Below are positions 26,689 through 35,254 of a stretch of 64,000 nt of DNA, piece by piece. A program made the translations under genes and the position numbers. The DNA comes from CAVWUA01 sp963758025. GTDB lineage: Bacteria; Planctomycetota; Planctomycetia; Isosphaerales; Isosphaeraceae. Location: positions 16,373 through 80,372 of the forward strand of contig CAVWUA010000031.1 in NCBI GenBank assembly GCA_963758025.1. Reading direction: 5' to 3'. A model generated the notes under the pieces. That model saw only the letters and a program-made list of their open reading frames with translations. It was not told the DNA's origin and ran no database searches. The stretch's first letter is position 1, and every line of letters begins with the position of its first letter.

Positions 26689-27282
26689 ATGGCGCGCATC
26701 CGCTGGATCGGTGAATCCGAGGCGACCGGCGACATCGCGGCGGCCTATGCCGAGTGGTTCGTCCAGAATCCCGGTCGGCCGAAGATCCCCGACATTCTGA
26801 AGTGTTTCAGCCTCCGGCCCGACTTCTTCCGCGACGTGGTCGGCTTCTCCGACCGGGTGCACTTCCGCGACGGGCACCTGACGCGGCGGGTCAAGGAGAT
26901 GATTGCCACGTATGTCTCGGCGTTGAATCAGTGCCCTTACTGAATTGGTTCGCACGCGTACTTCCTGCAGTTGCAGGACCCCAACACCGATATTCGCATC
27001 CAGTTGGCTCAGGCCGATCGCGACGCCGCGCCTCTTTCGGAGGAGGAACGGGGGTTGCTCCGGTTCGTCGAGCTGGTCACGAAGCGCGCCTACAAGACGA
27101 CCGATGCCGACGTCCAGGCACTTCGCGACCTCGGCTGGACCGACCCGCAGATTGCCGAGTGCGTGTACATCACGGCCCTGTTCGCCTTCTTCAACCGTGT
27201 GGCCGATGCCTTCGGGCTGGAGGACCCGCGCTACTTCGACGGGCCGCCGCCTCAGGGGGTCGTCCCGAACGAGGAGTCATGA
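26689..27282 (+). CDS. AhpD-like (carboxymuconolactone decarboxylase family) selenoprotein
   Basis: 197 aa if UGA at 26941-26943 is read as selenocysteine. The frame is continuous on both sides of the UGA: VSALNQCPY-U-IGSHAYFLQLQ. In AhpD-like peroxidase-related proteins this site is C-x-x-C, followed by S-H, so Sec85 replaces the resolving or attacking Cys next to Cys82. Downstream sequence stays family-like (LLRFVELVTKRAYKTTDADV, LGWTDPQIAECVYITALFAFFNRVADAFG). A hairpin with a G-containing apical loop lies 25 nt after the UGA. AhpD-type proteins use the CxxC for thiol redox chemistry. Start ATG at 26689. The stop codon overlaps pxpB. Confidence 0.88.
26941..26984 (+). promoter_or_regulatory. 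UGA(Sec) codon and candidate bacterial SECIS hairpin
   Basis: After the UGA, ttgg (26945-48) can pair with ccaa (26981-84), and tcctgc (26963-68) pairs with gcagga (26973-78) around the loop AGUU. The apical loop lies 25 nt past the UGA and contains a G, within the accepted range for bacterial SECIS elements. Inferred by eye only. Confidence 0.6.
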
Positions 27283-27935
27283 TGCACACGCTCGCCCCCC
27301 TGGGTGATCGGGCGTGGCTCGCCCGGTTTGGGAACGAGGCCGAGGCCGCGGGATGGGCGTCCGCCGTGCGGGCGCAAGAGTGGCCCGGAGTCGTGGATGT
27401 CGTGGCGGCCTATGCGACAGCCGCCGTCTTCGCCGATCCCACACGAATTGACCTGGACGACCTGGAAGTCCGTCTTCGTGCCATCGAGCCTGACCTCTCG
27501 GGCAAGACCGCTGGGCGTTTAATCCACTTGCCGGTGCTCTACGATGGGGCGGATCGGGATGAGGTGGGCGAGCGTTGCGGGATAACGGCGGACGAGGTGA
27601 TCGCGCGGCACGCCGGGCAGGAGTACCACGTCTTCGCCATCGGATTTCTGCCGGGATTTCCCTACGCCGGCTATCTGCCCGAAGCCCTGAGCGGCCTGCC
27701 GCGCCGGACGTCGCCGAGGCCGAGGGTGCCGGCTGGGTCGGTGGCGATCGCGGGGCGGCAGACGGGGGTTTATCCGGAGGAATCGCCGGGGGGTTGGCTC
27801 CTGCTCGGACGAACCCCGCTACGGATCGTCGATCTCCAGCGCGGGCACTTCCCGATCCGTGCGGGGGACCGCCTCCGGTTCGTGCCGATCGGCGAGGATG
27901 AATTTGAGCGTTGCCGGGGAGAGCTCCTCTCGTGA
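27279..27935 (+). CDS. pxpB: 5-oxoprolinase subunit PxpB (KipI family)
   Basis: About 218 aa. It has the KipI/AHS1 hallmarks HLPVLYDGADRDEVGE, VFAIGFLPGFPYAGYL, PRPRVPAGSVAIAGRQTGVYP and ESPGGWLLLGRTP. PxpB works with PxpA and PxpC to convert 5-oxoproline to glutamate with ATP; 5-oxoproline forms spontaneously from glutamine and is a damage product. The start is one of two adjacent ATGs (27279, 27282), overlapping the TGA of the selenoprotein gene. The next gene overlaps too, so translation is coupled. Confidence 0.92.
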   Translation: MMHTLAPLGDRAWLARFGNEAEAAGWASAVRAQEWPGVVDVVAAYATAAVFADPTRIDLDDLEVRLRAIEPDLSGKTAGRLIHLPVLYDGADRDEVGERCGITADEVIARHAGQEYHVFAIGFLPGFPYAGYLPEALSGLPRRTSPRPRVPAGSVAIAGRQTGVYPEESPGGWLLLGRTPLRIVDLQRGHFPIRAGDRLRFVPIGEDEFERCRGELLS

Positions 27936-28652
27936 ACTTGCCTCCCAAGCAGCAGACGATCGACCTGAATGCCGACCTCGGCGAGGGCTGCCCCTGGGAT
28001 GTCCCCTTGCTGGAGCGAGTCACCTCGGCGAGCATTTCCTGTGGCGCCCATGCCGGGGACCGGGAAACGATCCTCGACACGCTTCGAGAGGCCGCCGCGC
28101 GAGGCGTGGTCGTCGGCGCGCATCCAGGCTACGCCGACCGTGAGGGGTTCGGCCGCCGCGCGCGAGTCGCTCGATCGCGCCGAGGTCGAGCGACTGGTGC
28201 GATCGCAGGTCGATTCCCTGGCCGAACTGGCCGAGCTGGCGGGCGTCTCGCTGCGGTTCGTCAAGCCACACGGTGCCCTGTACAACCAGGCGCAACGCGA
28301 GGAGGCAACGGCCTCCGGGGTGGTCGATGCCGTGAAGGCTCTGCGGTTGCCGGTTCTCGGGCAGCCGGGGGGGCAGGTGGAAGCTCTCTGCCGAGCGGCC
28401 GGCGTGCGGTTCGTGGCCGAGGGGTTCGCCGATCGGCGTTACCAGGAGGACGGCCGGCTCGTGCCTCGGGGTGAGCCGGGGGCGATTCTCGACGATCCCG
28501 AGGAGATCGCCGCGCAGGTGCTCCGGCTCGTGAGGTCGGGGACAATCGACACCCTTTGCCTGCACGGCGACGACCCCCGCGCCGTTGCTCTGGCCGATCG
28601 GGTGCGCGAGGTCTTGAGGCAGGCGGGTATCCCCTTGCGGAGCTTTGTCTGA
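27932..28652 (+). CDS. pxpA: 5-oxoprolinase subunit PxpA (LamB/YcsF family), frameshifted
   Basis: About 240 aa when joined. A GTG start at 27932 overlaps the pxpB stop and gives VNLPPKQQTIDLNADLGEG, with the conserved DLNADLGE opening. SISCGAHAGD and GAHPGYADREGFGRR follow. The frame then changes at about 28150-28165, near a gcgcgcg run, to continue ESLDRAEVERLV, VKPHGALYN, and the C-terminal DTLCLHGDDP. All family landmarks are present across the join. PxpA is the subunit that hydrolyses 5-oxoproline in the complex. The shift is best explained as an indel in the sequence. Confidence 0.88.
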
Positions 28653-29661
28653 CGTGTCCCTGGTCGTGATTCATCCCGGTACACACGCCACGGTCCAGGA
28701 CCTCGGGCGGTTCGGCTACCGGCAATGGGGCGTGCCGGTCGGCGGGGCGTTCGACGACTGGTCGCACGCCCTGGCCAACGCGCTCGTCGGGAACCCGGAG
28801 ACGGCGGCGACGCTGGAATTGACCCTCCTCGGCGGCTCGTACCACGCGGAGAGTCCCCTGGCCCTGGCGCTGGCCGGGGCCGCGATGGATGCCCGGATTG
28901 AGCGCCGCGACGGGGGCCGCATCGACCTGAACCTGCCCCAGTCGTTCACGCTCCGCGAAGGGGACCGGCTCCGGCTCGGCGGTGCGCGCCGGGGCGCACG
29001 CACGTACCTCGCCACGCGGGGCGGCTGGCAGACGCCTCGCGTGCTGGAAAGCCGGTCGAGCGAGACTCCTTTGCAAGTTGGGGATCGCCTCGCCGCCTCG
29101 CACGGGACGATTCCCTCACGCCGGATTGCTTTCGAGATTTCACCGAGAAAAACGCGGAGATCACAAAGTGAACGGCAGAACGAGGATGAAGACATGGATT
29201 CCTTGCCAGAGGTGACGAGGGAACTCGGCGGCTCAGGCGAGGAACCGTTCCGCATCGTCGATGGCCCGGATGCGTGTGATCCGGCCCTCTGGAACGACCG
29301 TGTGTTTCGAGTCGGCGTACGTTGCGACCGGATGGGATTACATCTGGAAGGACCGGCCCTGGAGGTCGCATCGCCACCCGATCGCGTCTCAGCTCCGGTG
29401 GCGCCGGGAGCCTTGCAGGTGGCGGGCGGAACGCTCCTGGTGCTCGGCGTGGCCTGCGGCACGATGGGGGGCTATCCACACGTCGCGCACGTCATCACGG
29501 CCGACCTTTCGCGTCTGGGGCAACTCCGCCCCGGTGACGCCGTCCGGTTTCAGAAAATCAACGTCGAGGAGGCCCGCCGGATCGACCGCGATGAGCGACG
29601 TCGGCGAGAGGCGTTCCTGCTCCTCGTGCGGACGGCGGCCCGCGACGTCCTCCCCACCTGA
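28645..29661 (+). CDS. pxpC: 5-oxoprolinase subunit PxpC (KipA/AHS2 family) with an extra internal segment
   Basis: About 335 aa. Starts at TTG 28645 or GTG 28654, overlapping the pxpA stop. It shows VQDLGRFGYRQWGVPVGGAFD, ARTYLATRGG, and near the C-terminus VRCDRMGLHLEGPAL, SAPVAPGALQVAGGT and GGYPHVAHVI, all KipA hallmarks. Between SHGTIPSRR and FRIVDGPDA is a low-complexity charged stretch (about 29145-29230, EISPRKTRRSQSERQNE) that looks foreign to the family. Its DNA (ttcaccgagaaaaacgcgg, then agatcacaaag) looks like a dispersed intergenic repeat. The frame remains open through it. Confidence 0.88.
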   Translation: MSDVSLVVIHPGTHATVQDLGRFGYRQWGVPVGGAFDDWSHALANALVGNPETAATLELTLLGGSYHAESPLALALAGAAMDARIERRDGGRIDLNLPQSFTLREGDRLRLGGARRGARTYLATRGGWQTPRVLESRSSETPLQVGDRLAASHGTIPSRRIAFEISPRKTRRSQSERQNEDEDMDSLPEVTRELGGSGEEPFRIVDGPDACDPALWNDRVFRVGVRCDRMGLHLEGPALEVASPPDRVSAPVAPGALQVAGGTLLVLGVACGTMGGYPHVAHVITADLSRLGQLRPGDAVRFQKINVEEARRIDRDERRRREAFLLLVRTAARDVLPT

Positions 29662-29818
29662 CGCCAAGGGAAGTGGGTGCTGGAAGCACCGGCAACTGAG
29701 GTTGTCCGATTGGCGGAAATCGGCTATTCCGTCGCGGGTGCATCGTTCGCCATTTCTTTCCGGGCTTTGCGCACGTCGTCCGGAAACCATCCCACACAGT
29801 CGAACGGAGAGACGGCCG

Positions 29819-31033
29819 ATGGAGCGGGGTTGCCGTCGTTGGCGAGCCGCCCAGGGGCTCGCGGGGGTCCTGGGCCTCGTGACATCCGGGTGTCACTGGC
29901 TGCCCGTTCACCGGGTGGATCACGCGCTGGACCCGCGACGGCTTGAGAGTCGCCCGGCGGGAATGACGGCCGTCGCGCCGGAGCCGGCCGCCGATGGGGG
30001 CGTGCGCCTGCCGGCAACGCCCCTTCAGCCGATCTCCGACAGCGAAGCGCTGGGCGACCGATCGACACCGACCCCGCTGCTCGATGCGGCCCTGGCCCGC
30101 GCCCGCGACTCGCGACAGGTCGTAATCGACGATCTGGCGGTGGAGGACCCGGACCCGGCACCGGAACCCGTTTCGCCTGCGAAACCCGCTCCGGTCCCTC
30201 CGCCGGTCGAAAGTCCCGCCCCGGAAACCCCCTTGCCATCGGAGACGGTGGAGCCGGAAATTACTTCCACCGATCCCCCCTCTCCGTCGGTGCCGAAGGT
30301 CGCTCCGGAGATTCCGGACGTGGAACCCCGCGCGGCGACGACCCCCGAGGAACAGTGGCGTGAGGGGCTGGAGCGGCTCCACGCACTGGCAAGAGCGGAA
30401 AGCGACGAATCGGCTGATGACCCGGATGCCTCACGCTGGGCGATCCGGGAGCGCTGGCTGACGCTCCTGGACGAGACAACGGCCGAGATCACGACGGGCG
30501 GAGATCCCTCGCTCTGGACGACGGTCCTCATGACGCTGGCCGAGTCCTGCGAGGACGGGCCGCCCACCGACCTGCACGCCGCGGCGAGCGTGCTGGAGGC
30601 GGAGGCCCCTCTGGAGATCGACGTCCTGCAACTCTGCCGGCGGGTCCAGGGGTTCGGCAACTACGAGCCGGTCGACGCGACGCACTGCCGGGCGGGAGAG
30701 CCGTTGATCCTCTACTGCGAGATGCTCGGCCTGCACTACGTTCCCGATGGCGACCTGTTCCGCTCGCGTCTGGAATCGTCGGTGGAGATCCTCCCGGACG
30801 ACGCCGACACACCGATCTGGGAGCACGTGCTCGGCGTGGCCGAGGATACGTGCCGACGCCGCCGTCGTGATTATTACGTGAACTACCGGCTCACCCTGCC
30901 CGAATCCCTTCCCCCCGGCTCGTATCAACTCCGCATGATCCAGCAGGACGTGCTCGGCGGCGGCACGACGATCCGGACGCTTCCCTTGCGGATCGTCAAG
31001 CCGGAGCCGTCCGAGCCACTGGCATTAAAATAG
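29819..31033 (+). CDS. Lipoprotein of unknown function
   Basis: 404 aa. The N-terminus has a basic run, a hydrophobic stretch (GLAGVLGLV) and the lipobox TSG-C at about residue 25, so it is probably a lipoprotein. A Pro/Glu-rich disordered region (about residues 95-170) precedes a folded C-terminal half. That half contains LALARAES-type helices and the beta-rich segments CRAGEPLILYCEMLG and YYVNYRLTLPESLPPGSYQLR. This C-terminal part resembles conserved planctomycete envelope proteins, but I cannot name a family. ATG at 29819; Shine-Dalgarno ggaga. Confidence 0.78.
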   Translation: MERGCRRWRAAQGLAGVLGLVTSGCHWLPVHRVDHALDPRRLESRPAGMTAVAPEPAADGGVRLPATPLQPISDSEALGDRSTPTPLLDAALARARDSRQVVIDDLAVEDPDPAPEPVSPAKPAPVPPPVESPAPETPLPSETVEPEITSTDPPSPSVPKVAPEIPDVEPRAATTPEEQWREGLERLHALARAESDESADDPDASRWAIRERWLTLLDETTAEITTGGDPSLWTTVLMTLAESCEDGPPTDLHAAASVLEAEAPLEIDVLQLCRRVQGFGNYEPVDATHCRAGEPLILYCEMLGLHYVPDGDLFRSRLESSVEILPDDADTPIWEHVLGVAEDTCRRRRRDYYVNYRLTLPESLPPGSYQLRMIQQDVLGGGTTIRTLPLRIVKPEPSEPLALK

Positions 31034-31042
31034 ACTCAGCCC

Positions 31043-31141
31043 TGCACGGATGTCGCGCTGGCACAACATCGCACGTGAAAATTCGCCAGCGCCTTGCGTC
31101 GTCCGGGACGAGAGGGGACAATCGCGACATCCAACCGTGCA
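31043..31141 (+). other. Possible structured leader upstream of the cytochrome c gene
   Basis: Nested complementary arms: tgcacggatgtcgcg with cgcgacatccaaccgtgca (outer), and gcgctggc with gccagcgc (inner, sharing a few bases). They lie 25-125 nt before the ATG at 31167. It may equally be a terminator region for the upstream lipoprotein gene. No known RNA family recognised. Confidence 0.35.
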
Positions 31142-31166
31142 AGCCTAAATTAAAGGTCGAAGGGGG

Positions 31167-32781
31167 ATGGGATCATGGGGCGGATGGCGTTTCGCATCCG
31201 ATATTCTGGGTTTGATCGTGGGCCTGGTACTCGTCGGCGGGGCGTTGACCGCACGGGGTTTGACCGCGGCGGAGCGACGACGCCGCGTTTATCGCGAATA
31301 AAAACTCGAAAACCTTCCATCGCCCCGAATGCTCGGCCCTGAAGCGGACATCGGCCAAGAACAAGATCCCCCTGGCCGACCTGACGGAAGCGAAATCCGG
31401 CGGCTTCCGCGCCTGCGGCATCTGCAAGCCGGATGCCACGACGATGCTCGCTCAGGCCACACCGCGAGGCAAGGCCGCCTCCAAAGCCAGTGCCCCCGCC
31501 AATGCCGAGGACGACGGCACCTTGAAGTTCTCCCGCGATATCGCCCCGATCCTCGTGGGCAACTGCATCGGCTGCCATAACCCGAAGGACAAGGACCGTC
31601 GCGCCGGCCTCGACATGACCACCTTCAACGGACTTCGCCAGGGCAGCCAGAACGGTCAGGTGATCGTCGCCGGTAAGCCGGAGGAAAGCCCGTTGATCCT
31701 CCACGTCAAGGGGGAGGAACCCCCCAAGATGCCACCCGGTCAGCGCAACCTGGCCCCCGAAACGATCGCCAAGATCGAGGAGTGGGTCAAGCAAGGGGCC
31801 TTGCTCGATTCCGGCGTGGACCCCGCCACCGAGCTATCGAAGATCGCCCCCACCCCCGAGATGCTCCGCAACGCCGAACTGGCCAAGCTCTCTCCCGAGG
31901 AACTGGACCAGCGGGTCACGGACGCCGGGATGGAACGCTGGAAGAAGGCCAGCGCCCAGACCGAGCCGGAGGTGACCGCCGGCAAGCACGTCATCCTCTT
32001 CGCCGCCAATCTGCCCGAGGATCGCGCCCAGGCTCTCGTGAAGACGATGGACGGGATCTACCCGGCGATGAGCGACCTGCTCGGCCCGGCGGCCGACCCG
32101 GTGCTCGGCGGGCCGGCGAAACTCAGCCTGTATGTCTTCGCCGACCCGAATAGCTACATCGAGTTTGTCCGTTCCCTGGAGCGCCGGGAGGTCGAGTTGG
32201 GGGCCGAGCAGGCCCACGGCAACCTCGGCGTTGAGATGCCTTACCTCATCGCGCTCGACCCGCTGGGGGGCAAGGCCGAGCCTGAGGCCGAGCCGGCCAA
32301 GCGCTCCACGACCCGCCGCAAGAATGACGACGAACCGACGTCGAGTGGCCCCGAGCGCGGCCTGGCGGGTTTGCTCGCCGAGCAGTTCGGCCAGCAGGCG
32401 ACCGCGCAGGCGGGGGAACCCCCGCGCTGGCTCGTGCTGGGGCTGGGAACGTACCTGGCCTCGAAAGTCGAGCCGCGAAGCCCCTATTTCAACAAGCTCC
32501 GGGCCGAGACCGTCGAACAGTTCCGACTCGGCTGGACGACCAAGGTGCAGGAGGCTCTCGGTGATGAGGGAAGCGACGAAAGCGTTCGCGCCGTCGGCTT
32601 CAGCATGATGGAATGGCTCGGCTCATCCTACAAGCAGCACTTCACCCCGTTCGTCCGTGAGATGCTCGGCGGCAACAAGAAGCTGGACGACACGATCAAA
32701 CAAGGCTTCGGCGCGACCCGCGAGCAGTTCCTCCAGGTCTGGGGCCGCTGGGTCGCCCTCCACTACGCACGGGGCCGCTGA
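31167..32781 (+). CDS. Planctomycete-type cytochrome c (PSCyt1) membrane-anchored protein, frameshifted
   Basis: The ATG at 31167 opens a membrane anchor (ILGLIVGLVLVGGAL). A shift at about 31275 is needed to enter the downstream frame. There an Ada-like metal-binding segment appears (FHRPECSALKR ... GFRACGICKP), followed from ~31520 by a PSCyt1 haem domain: FSRDIAPILVGNCIGCHNPK (CxxCH-type CIGCH), RRAGLDMTTFNGLRQGS, SPLILHVKGEE and KMPPGQRNL. The C-terminal ~280 residues resemble an uncharacterised DUF1570-like alpha/beta region (LYVFADPNSYIEFVRSLE). Probably an envelope electron-transfer or adaptor protein. Confidence 0.82.
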
Positions 32782-32812
32782 AGGTCGATTCGGGATTCCT
32801 GAGGACGTCACC

Positions 32813-33151
32813 ATGCCCTCGCACGATGCTTATTTCATCCCCGCCGGGGAAGGTTCCCACCACCAACTCTTCCCCGGAGTCGAGATCCGCACGACCGCCG
32901 GCCAGGGCCTGATGCTCTCGGTCGTGACGTTCGAGCCGAATTCGGTTGTCCCGGAGCACGCCCATCCGCACGAGCAGATGGGCATCATGATCTCCGGCCG
33001 CCTGGAATTCACTGTCGGCGGCGAAACGAAGATCCTCGGCCCCGGCGACATCTGGCGCATTCCCGGCGGCGTTCCTCACAAGGTCGTCGCCCTCGATGGC
33101 CCCGCCGTCGCTCTCGATTGCTTCCACCCGATCCGCGAAGACTACCTCTGA
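32813..33151 (+). CDS. Cupin-domain protein
   Basis: 112 aa, a single small cupin barrel. The first motif reads VPEHAHPHEQMGIMISGRLEF (metal-ligand candidates His49, His51 and Glu54), and the second, PGDIWRIPGGVPHKV, has His89. Such one-domain cupins bind a metal and often a small sugar, oxalate or pectin-derived ligand, but the substrate cannot be told from sequence. The ATG at 32813 lies just after the upstream gene. The 3' end overlaps convergent pdxJ by 10 bp. Confidence 0.88.
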   Translation: MPSHDAYFIPAGEGSHHQLFPGVEIRTTAGQGLMLSVVTFEPNSVVPEHAHPHEQMGIMISGRLEFTVGGETKILGPGDIWRIPGGVPHKVVALDGPAVALDCFHPIREDYL

Positions 33152-33882
33152 CCCATCGCTTGCAGATAGAGCCGAACCGTCTCCGCGTAGCCGAACTCCA
33201 GGGCGTCGGCGATGAAGGCGTGTCCGATGGACACTTCCTCCACACTGGGGACCCGGGAGAGGAAAAGCGGAAGGTTCTCGCGGGTCAGGTCGTGACCGGC
33301 GTTGACCTCCAGACCCAGTTCCGAGGCGCGGCGGGCGGTGGCGGCGAAATCCTCGACGACCCGTTCTCCGTCGCCCCGGTCAAAGGCGCTGGCGTAGGGC
33401 TCGGTGTACAGCTCGATGCGGTCGGCCTTCAAGGTGGCAGCCGCGTCGAGCCGGGAGGGGTCGGCGTCCATGAACAGGCTCACGCGACACCCCTGACCGT
33501 GAAGCGTGTCGAGGATCGGACGGAGACGCTCGACGTTCGGCGAGTTCAGGTCCCAGCCGTGGTTGCTGGTGAAGGCACCGGGATCGTCGGGCACGAGGGT
33601 ACACTGAGTCGGTCGCACAGCCCGGATGATGTCCAGGTAATCGCCGTGGAAGGGGTTGCCCTCAATGTTGAACTCAGCCTCGGGGTAGTTCTTCAGGAGG
33701 TCGGCGATCTCGCGGACGTCCTCGGGCCGGATGTGGCGGCGGTCGGGCCGGGGGTGCACGGTGATCCCGTGCGCCCCGGCCTCCAGGCAGATCCGCGCGG
33801 CCCTTGCCGGACTCGGGATGCCGCTGTGACGGGTATTCCGTAAGGTCGCGACCTTGTTGACGTTGATACTGAGCTTGGTCAT
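33142..33882 (-). CDS. pdxJ: Pyridoxine 5'-phosphate synthase PdxJ
   Basis: 246 aa, a TIM barrel that joins 3-amino-1-hydroxyacetone 1-phosphate with deoxyxylulose 5-phosphate to make PNP in the DXP-dependent vitamin B6 route. Family landmarks are visible: LSINVNKVATLRNTR, GAHGITVHPRPDRRHI, FNIEGNP, VSLFMDAD, VNAGHDLTRENLP and VSIGHAFIADAL, with the expected His and Glu residues. Length matches the family. It lies 15 bp downstream of the DAHP synthase gene on the same strand, so co-transcription is likely. Confidence 0.96.
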   Translation of the reverse strand: MTKLSINVNKVATLRNTRHSGIPSPARAARICLEAGAHGITVHPRPDRRHIRPEDVREIADLLKNYPEAEFNIEGNPFHGDYLDIIRAVRPTQCTLVPDDPGAFTSNHGWDLNSPNVERLRPILDTLHGQGCRVSLFMDADPSRLDAAATLKADRIELYTEPYASAFDRGDGERVVEDFAATARRASELGLEVNAGHDLTRENLPLFLSRVPSVEEVSIGHAFIADALEFGYAETVRLYLQAMGQR

Positions 33883-33897
33883 CGTCGTGGCCTCACC

Positions 33898-34911
33898 TCA
33901 CATCGTCCGGTCCACGGCCTCGGCAACTCGTCGGCACTGGGCCATCATCTGTCCGAAGGCGGCCGGGGTGATCGTCTGCGAGCCGTCGCTCATGGCGTGC
34001 TCGGGGTCGTCGTGGACCTCGACGATCAGCCCATCGGCCCCGGCGGCGACGGACGCCTTGGCCATCGGCAGAACCAGCGACGCCTTCCCCGTGCCGTGCG
34101 AGGGATCGACGACGACCGGCAGGTGGCTCTTCTGGTGCAGATACGGCACGGTCGCCAGCGGGAGGGTGAACCGGGTGTGCTCCTCGTACGTGCGGATGCC
34201 GCGCTCGCAGAGCATGACGTTCGGATTGCCGCGGTCCAGGATGTATTCGGCGGCGAGCAGGAACTCGTCGATCGTCGCGCTCATCCCTCGCTTCAGAAGG
34301 GCGGGCTTGCCACTGTCGCCGACAGCCTGCAAGAGCTGATAGTTCTGCATGTTGCGGGCGCCGATCTGGAGCACGTCGGCGTACTCGGCCACCATCGGGA
34401 CGTGTTCCGGGGCCATGACCTCGGTGACGATCGCCAGGCCGGTCGCCTCGCGGGCGGCGGCGAGCATCTTGAGGCCCTCTTCCTTGTGTCCCTGGAAGCT
34501 GTACGGACTGGTGCGCGGCTTGAACGCCCCGCCTCGCAGGCCGGTCGCGCCGAGCTGCTTGAGCTTCTTCGCCAGGCTGACGATCTGCTCCTCGCTCTCG
34601 ACCGAGCACGGCCCGGCGATCGCGGCGACCTTCACGCCGCCGACCTCCAGACCGAGCGCCTTGACGACCGTGCGCTCGGCCTTCAGCTCGGAGGAGGCCC
34701 GCTTGTAAGGCGCCATGATCGGCAGGACCTTCTCGACCCCGGGCGCCGGCTCCAGGGCCTCGACCAGCCCGACCCGTTCCTCGCCGATGGCGGCGACGAC
34801 GGTTTGATGCGTCCCGTGGATGACCTGGGGCGTCATCCCCAGCTCCCGGATGTGCGCGACCATATGATCCACCTGCTCGGTCGTTGCGTCGGGTTTCATG
34901 ACGACGATCAC
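33898..34911 (-). CDS. aroF: 3-deoxy-7-phosphoheptulonate (DAHP) synthase, Thermotoga/Bacillus (AroA-I-beta) type
   Basis: 337 aa from a GTG at 34911 (VIVVMKPDATTEQ), the usual start of this type; Shine-Dalgarno agggga lies ~10-15 nt upstream. An ATG at 34932 would add seven residues. The N-terminal ~75 residues form a ferredoxin/ACT-like regulatory domain, which in Thermotoga binds Tyr/Phe. The barrel follows: IAGPCSVE, LRGGAFKPRTSPYSFQG, QIGARNMQNYQLL, KPALLKRGM, LCERGIRTYE, VDPSHGTGK and IVEVHDDPE. It catalyses the first step of aromatic amino-acid synthesis (PEP plus erythrose-4-P). It follows a Trp-rich leader peptide and a terminator. Confidence 0.95.
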   Translation of the reverse strand: MIVVMKPDATTEQVDHMVAHIRELGMTPQVIHGTHQTVVAAIGEERVGLVEALEPAPGVEKVLPIMAPYKRASSELKAERTVVKALGLEVGGVKVAAIAGPCSVESEEQIVSLAKKLKQLGATGLRGGAFKPRTSPYSFQGHKEEGLKMLAAAREATGLAIVTEVMAPEHVPMVAEYADVLQIGARNMQNYQLLQAVGDSGKPALLKRGMSATIDEFLLAAEYILDRGNPNVMLCERGIRTYEEHTRFTLPLATVPYLHQKSHLPVVVDPSHGTGKASLVLPMAKASVAAGADGLIVEVHDDPEHAMSDGSQTITPAAFGQMMAQCRRVAEAVDRTM

Positions 34912-35025
34912 GGTGCCCCGTCCTCCCCTCATTGTGGAATCGCCCGGCCTCTGGCTGTCACGGGCGGGCGACCCTGGCCTGAATCATGAGATCAGATACT
35001 GAAAAACATCGAGATCAACAAAAAA

Positions 35026-35055
35026 GCCCCGAGACCTGCGTCAGGTCCCGGGGCC
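35026..35055 (-). terminator. Attenuator-type terminator upstream of DAHP synthase
   Basis: On the minus strand, ggccccgggacctg pairs with caggtctcggggc around a 3-nt loop, with one mismatch, and is followed at once by a U run (35017-35025). It lies between the Trp-rich leader and the DAHP synthase start (~115 nt before the GTG), so it ends transcription before the structural gene. Confidence 0.8.
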
Positions 35056-35102
35056 TTGTTCCGAGTGTGTTCTTGAATGTGCGAGACGACTCCCAGAGAA
35101 GA

Positions 35103-35219
35103 CTAGGAATCGCCGATGGCCCGGCGACCTGAGGATGTCCAGCCCGTAAACGCCCACGACCACCACCAGCGATGGCCTCCCGGCAAACCGAAGTGGGCGG
35201 ACGGGTAATCGACGGACAT
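35103..35219 (-). CDS. Trp-rich leader peptide of the DAHP synthase operon
   Basis: 38 codons from the ATG at 35219 to TAG at 35103. Residues 17-27 read RWWWSWAFTGW: five Trp codons within ten, in a genome where Trp is normally ~1-2%. The stop codon lies 47 nt ahead of the terminator stem. This arrangement fits a Trp-attenuation leader for aromatic biosynthesis. The Shine-Dalgarno is weak. Confidence 0.75.
   Translation of the reverse strand: MSVDYPSAHFGLPGGHRWWWSWAFTGWTSSGRRAIGDS
35118..35131 (-). promoter_or_regulatory. Candidate anti-terminator arm within the leader
   Basis: Minus-strand caggtcgccgggcc is nearly complementary to the 5' arm of the terminator (ggccccgggacctg, 35042-35055; 12 of 14 pairs). 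A ribosome stalled at the Trp codons (35139-35168) would leave it free, whereas one at the stop codon would cover it. Confidence 0.6.
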
Positions 35220-35254
35220 CAGTGCGGCACCAGGCCAGAAGGAAAAGAATCGGA

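Noticed and set aside
26689..26943. Reading the AhpD-like gene as two pseudogene fragments split by a nonsense codon
   Set aside because: The frame is unchanged on both sides, the UGA is exactly at the second position of the CxxC motif, and a SECIS-like hairpin follows; Sec decoding explains all of this better.
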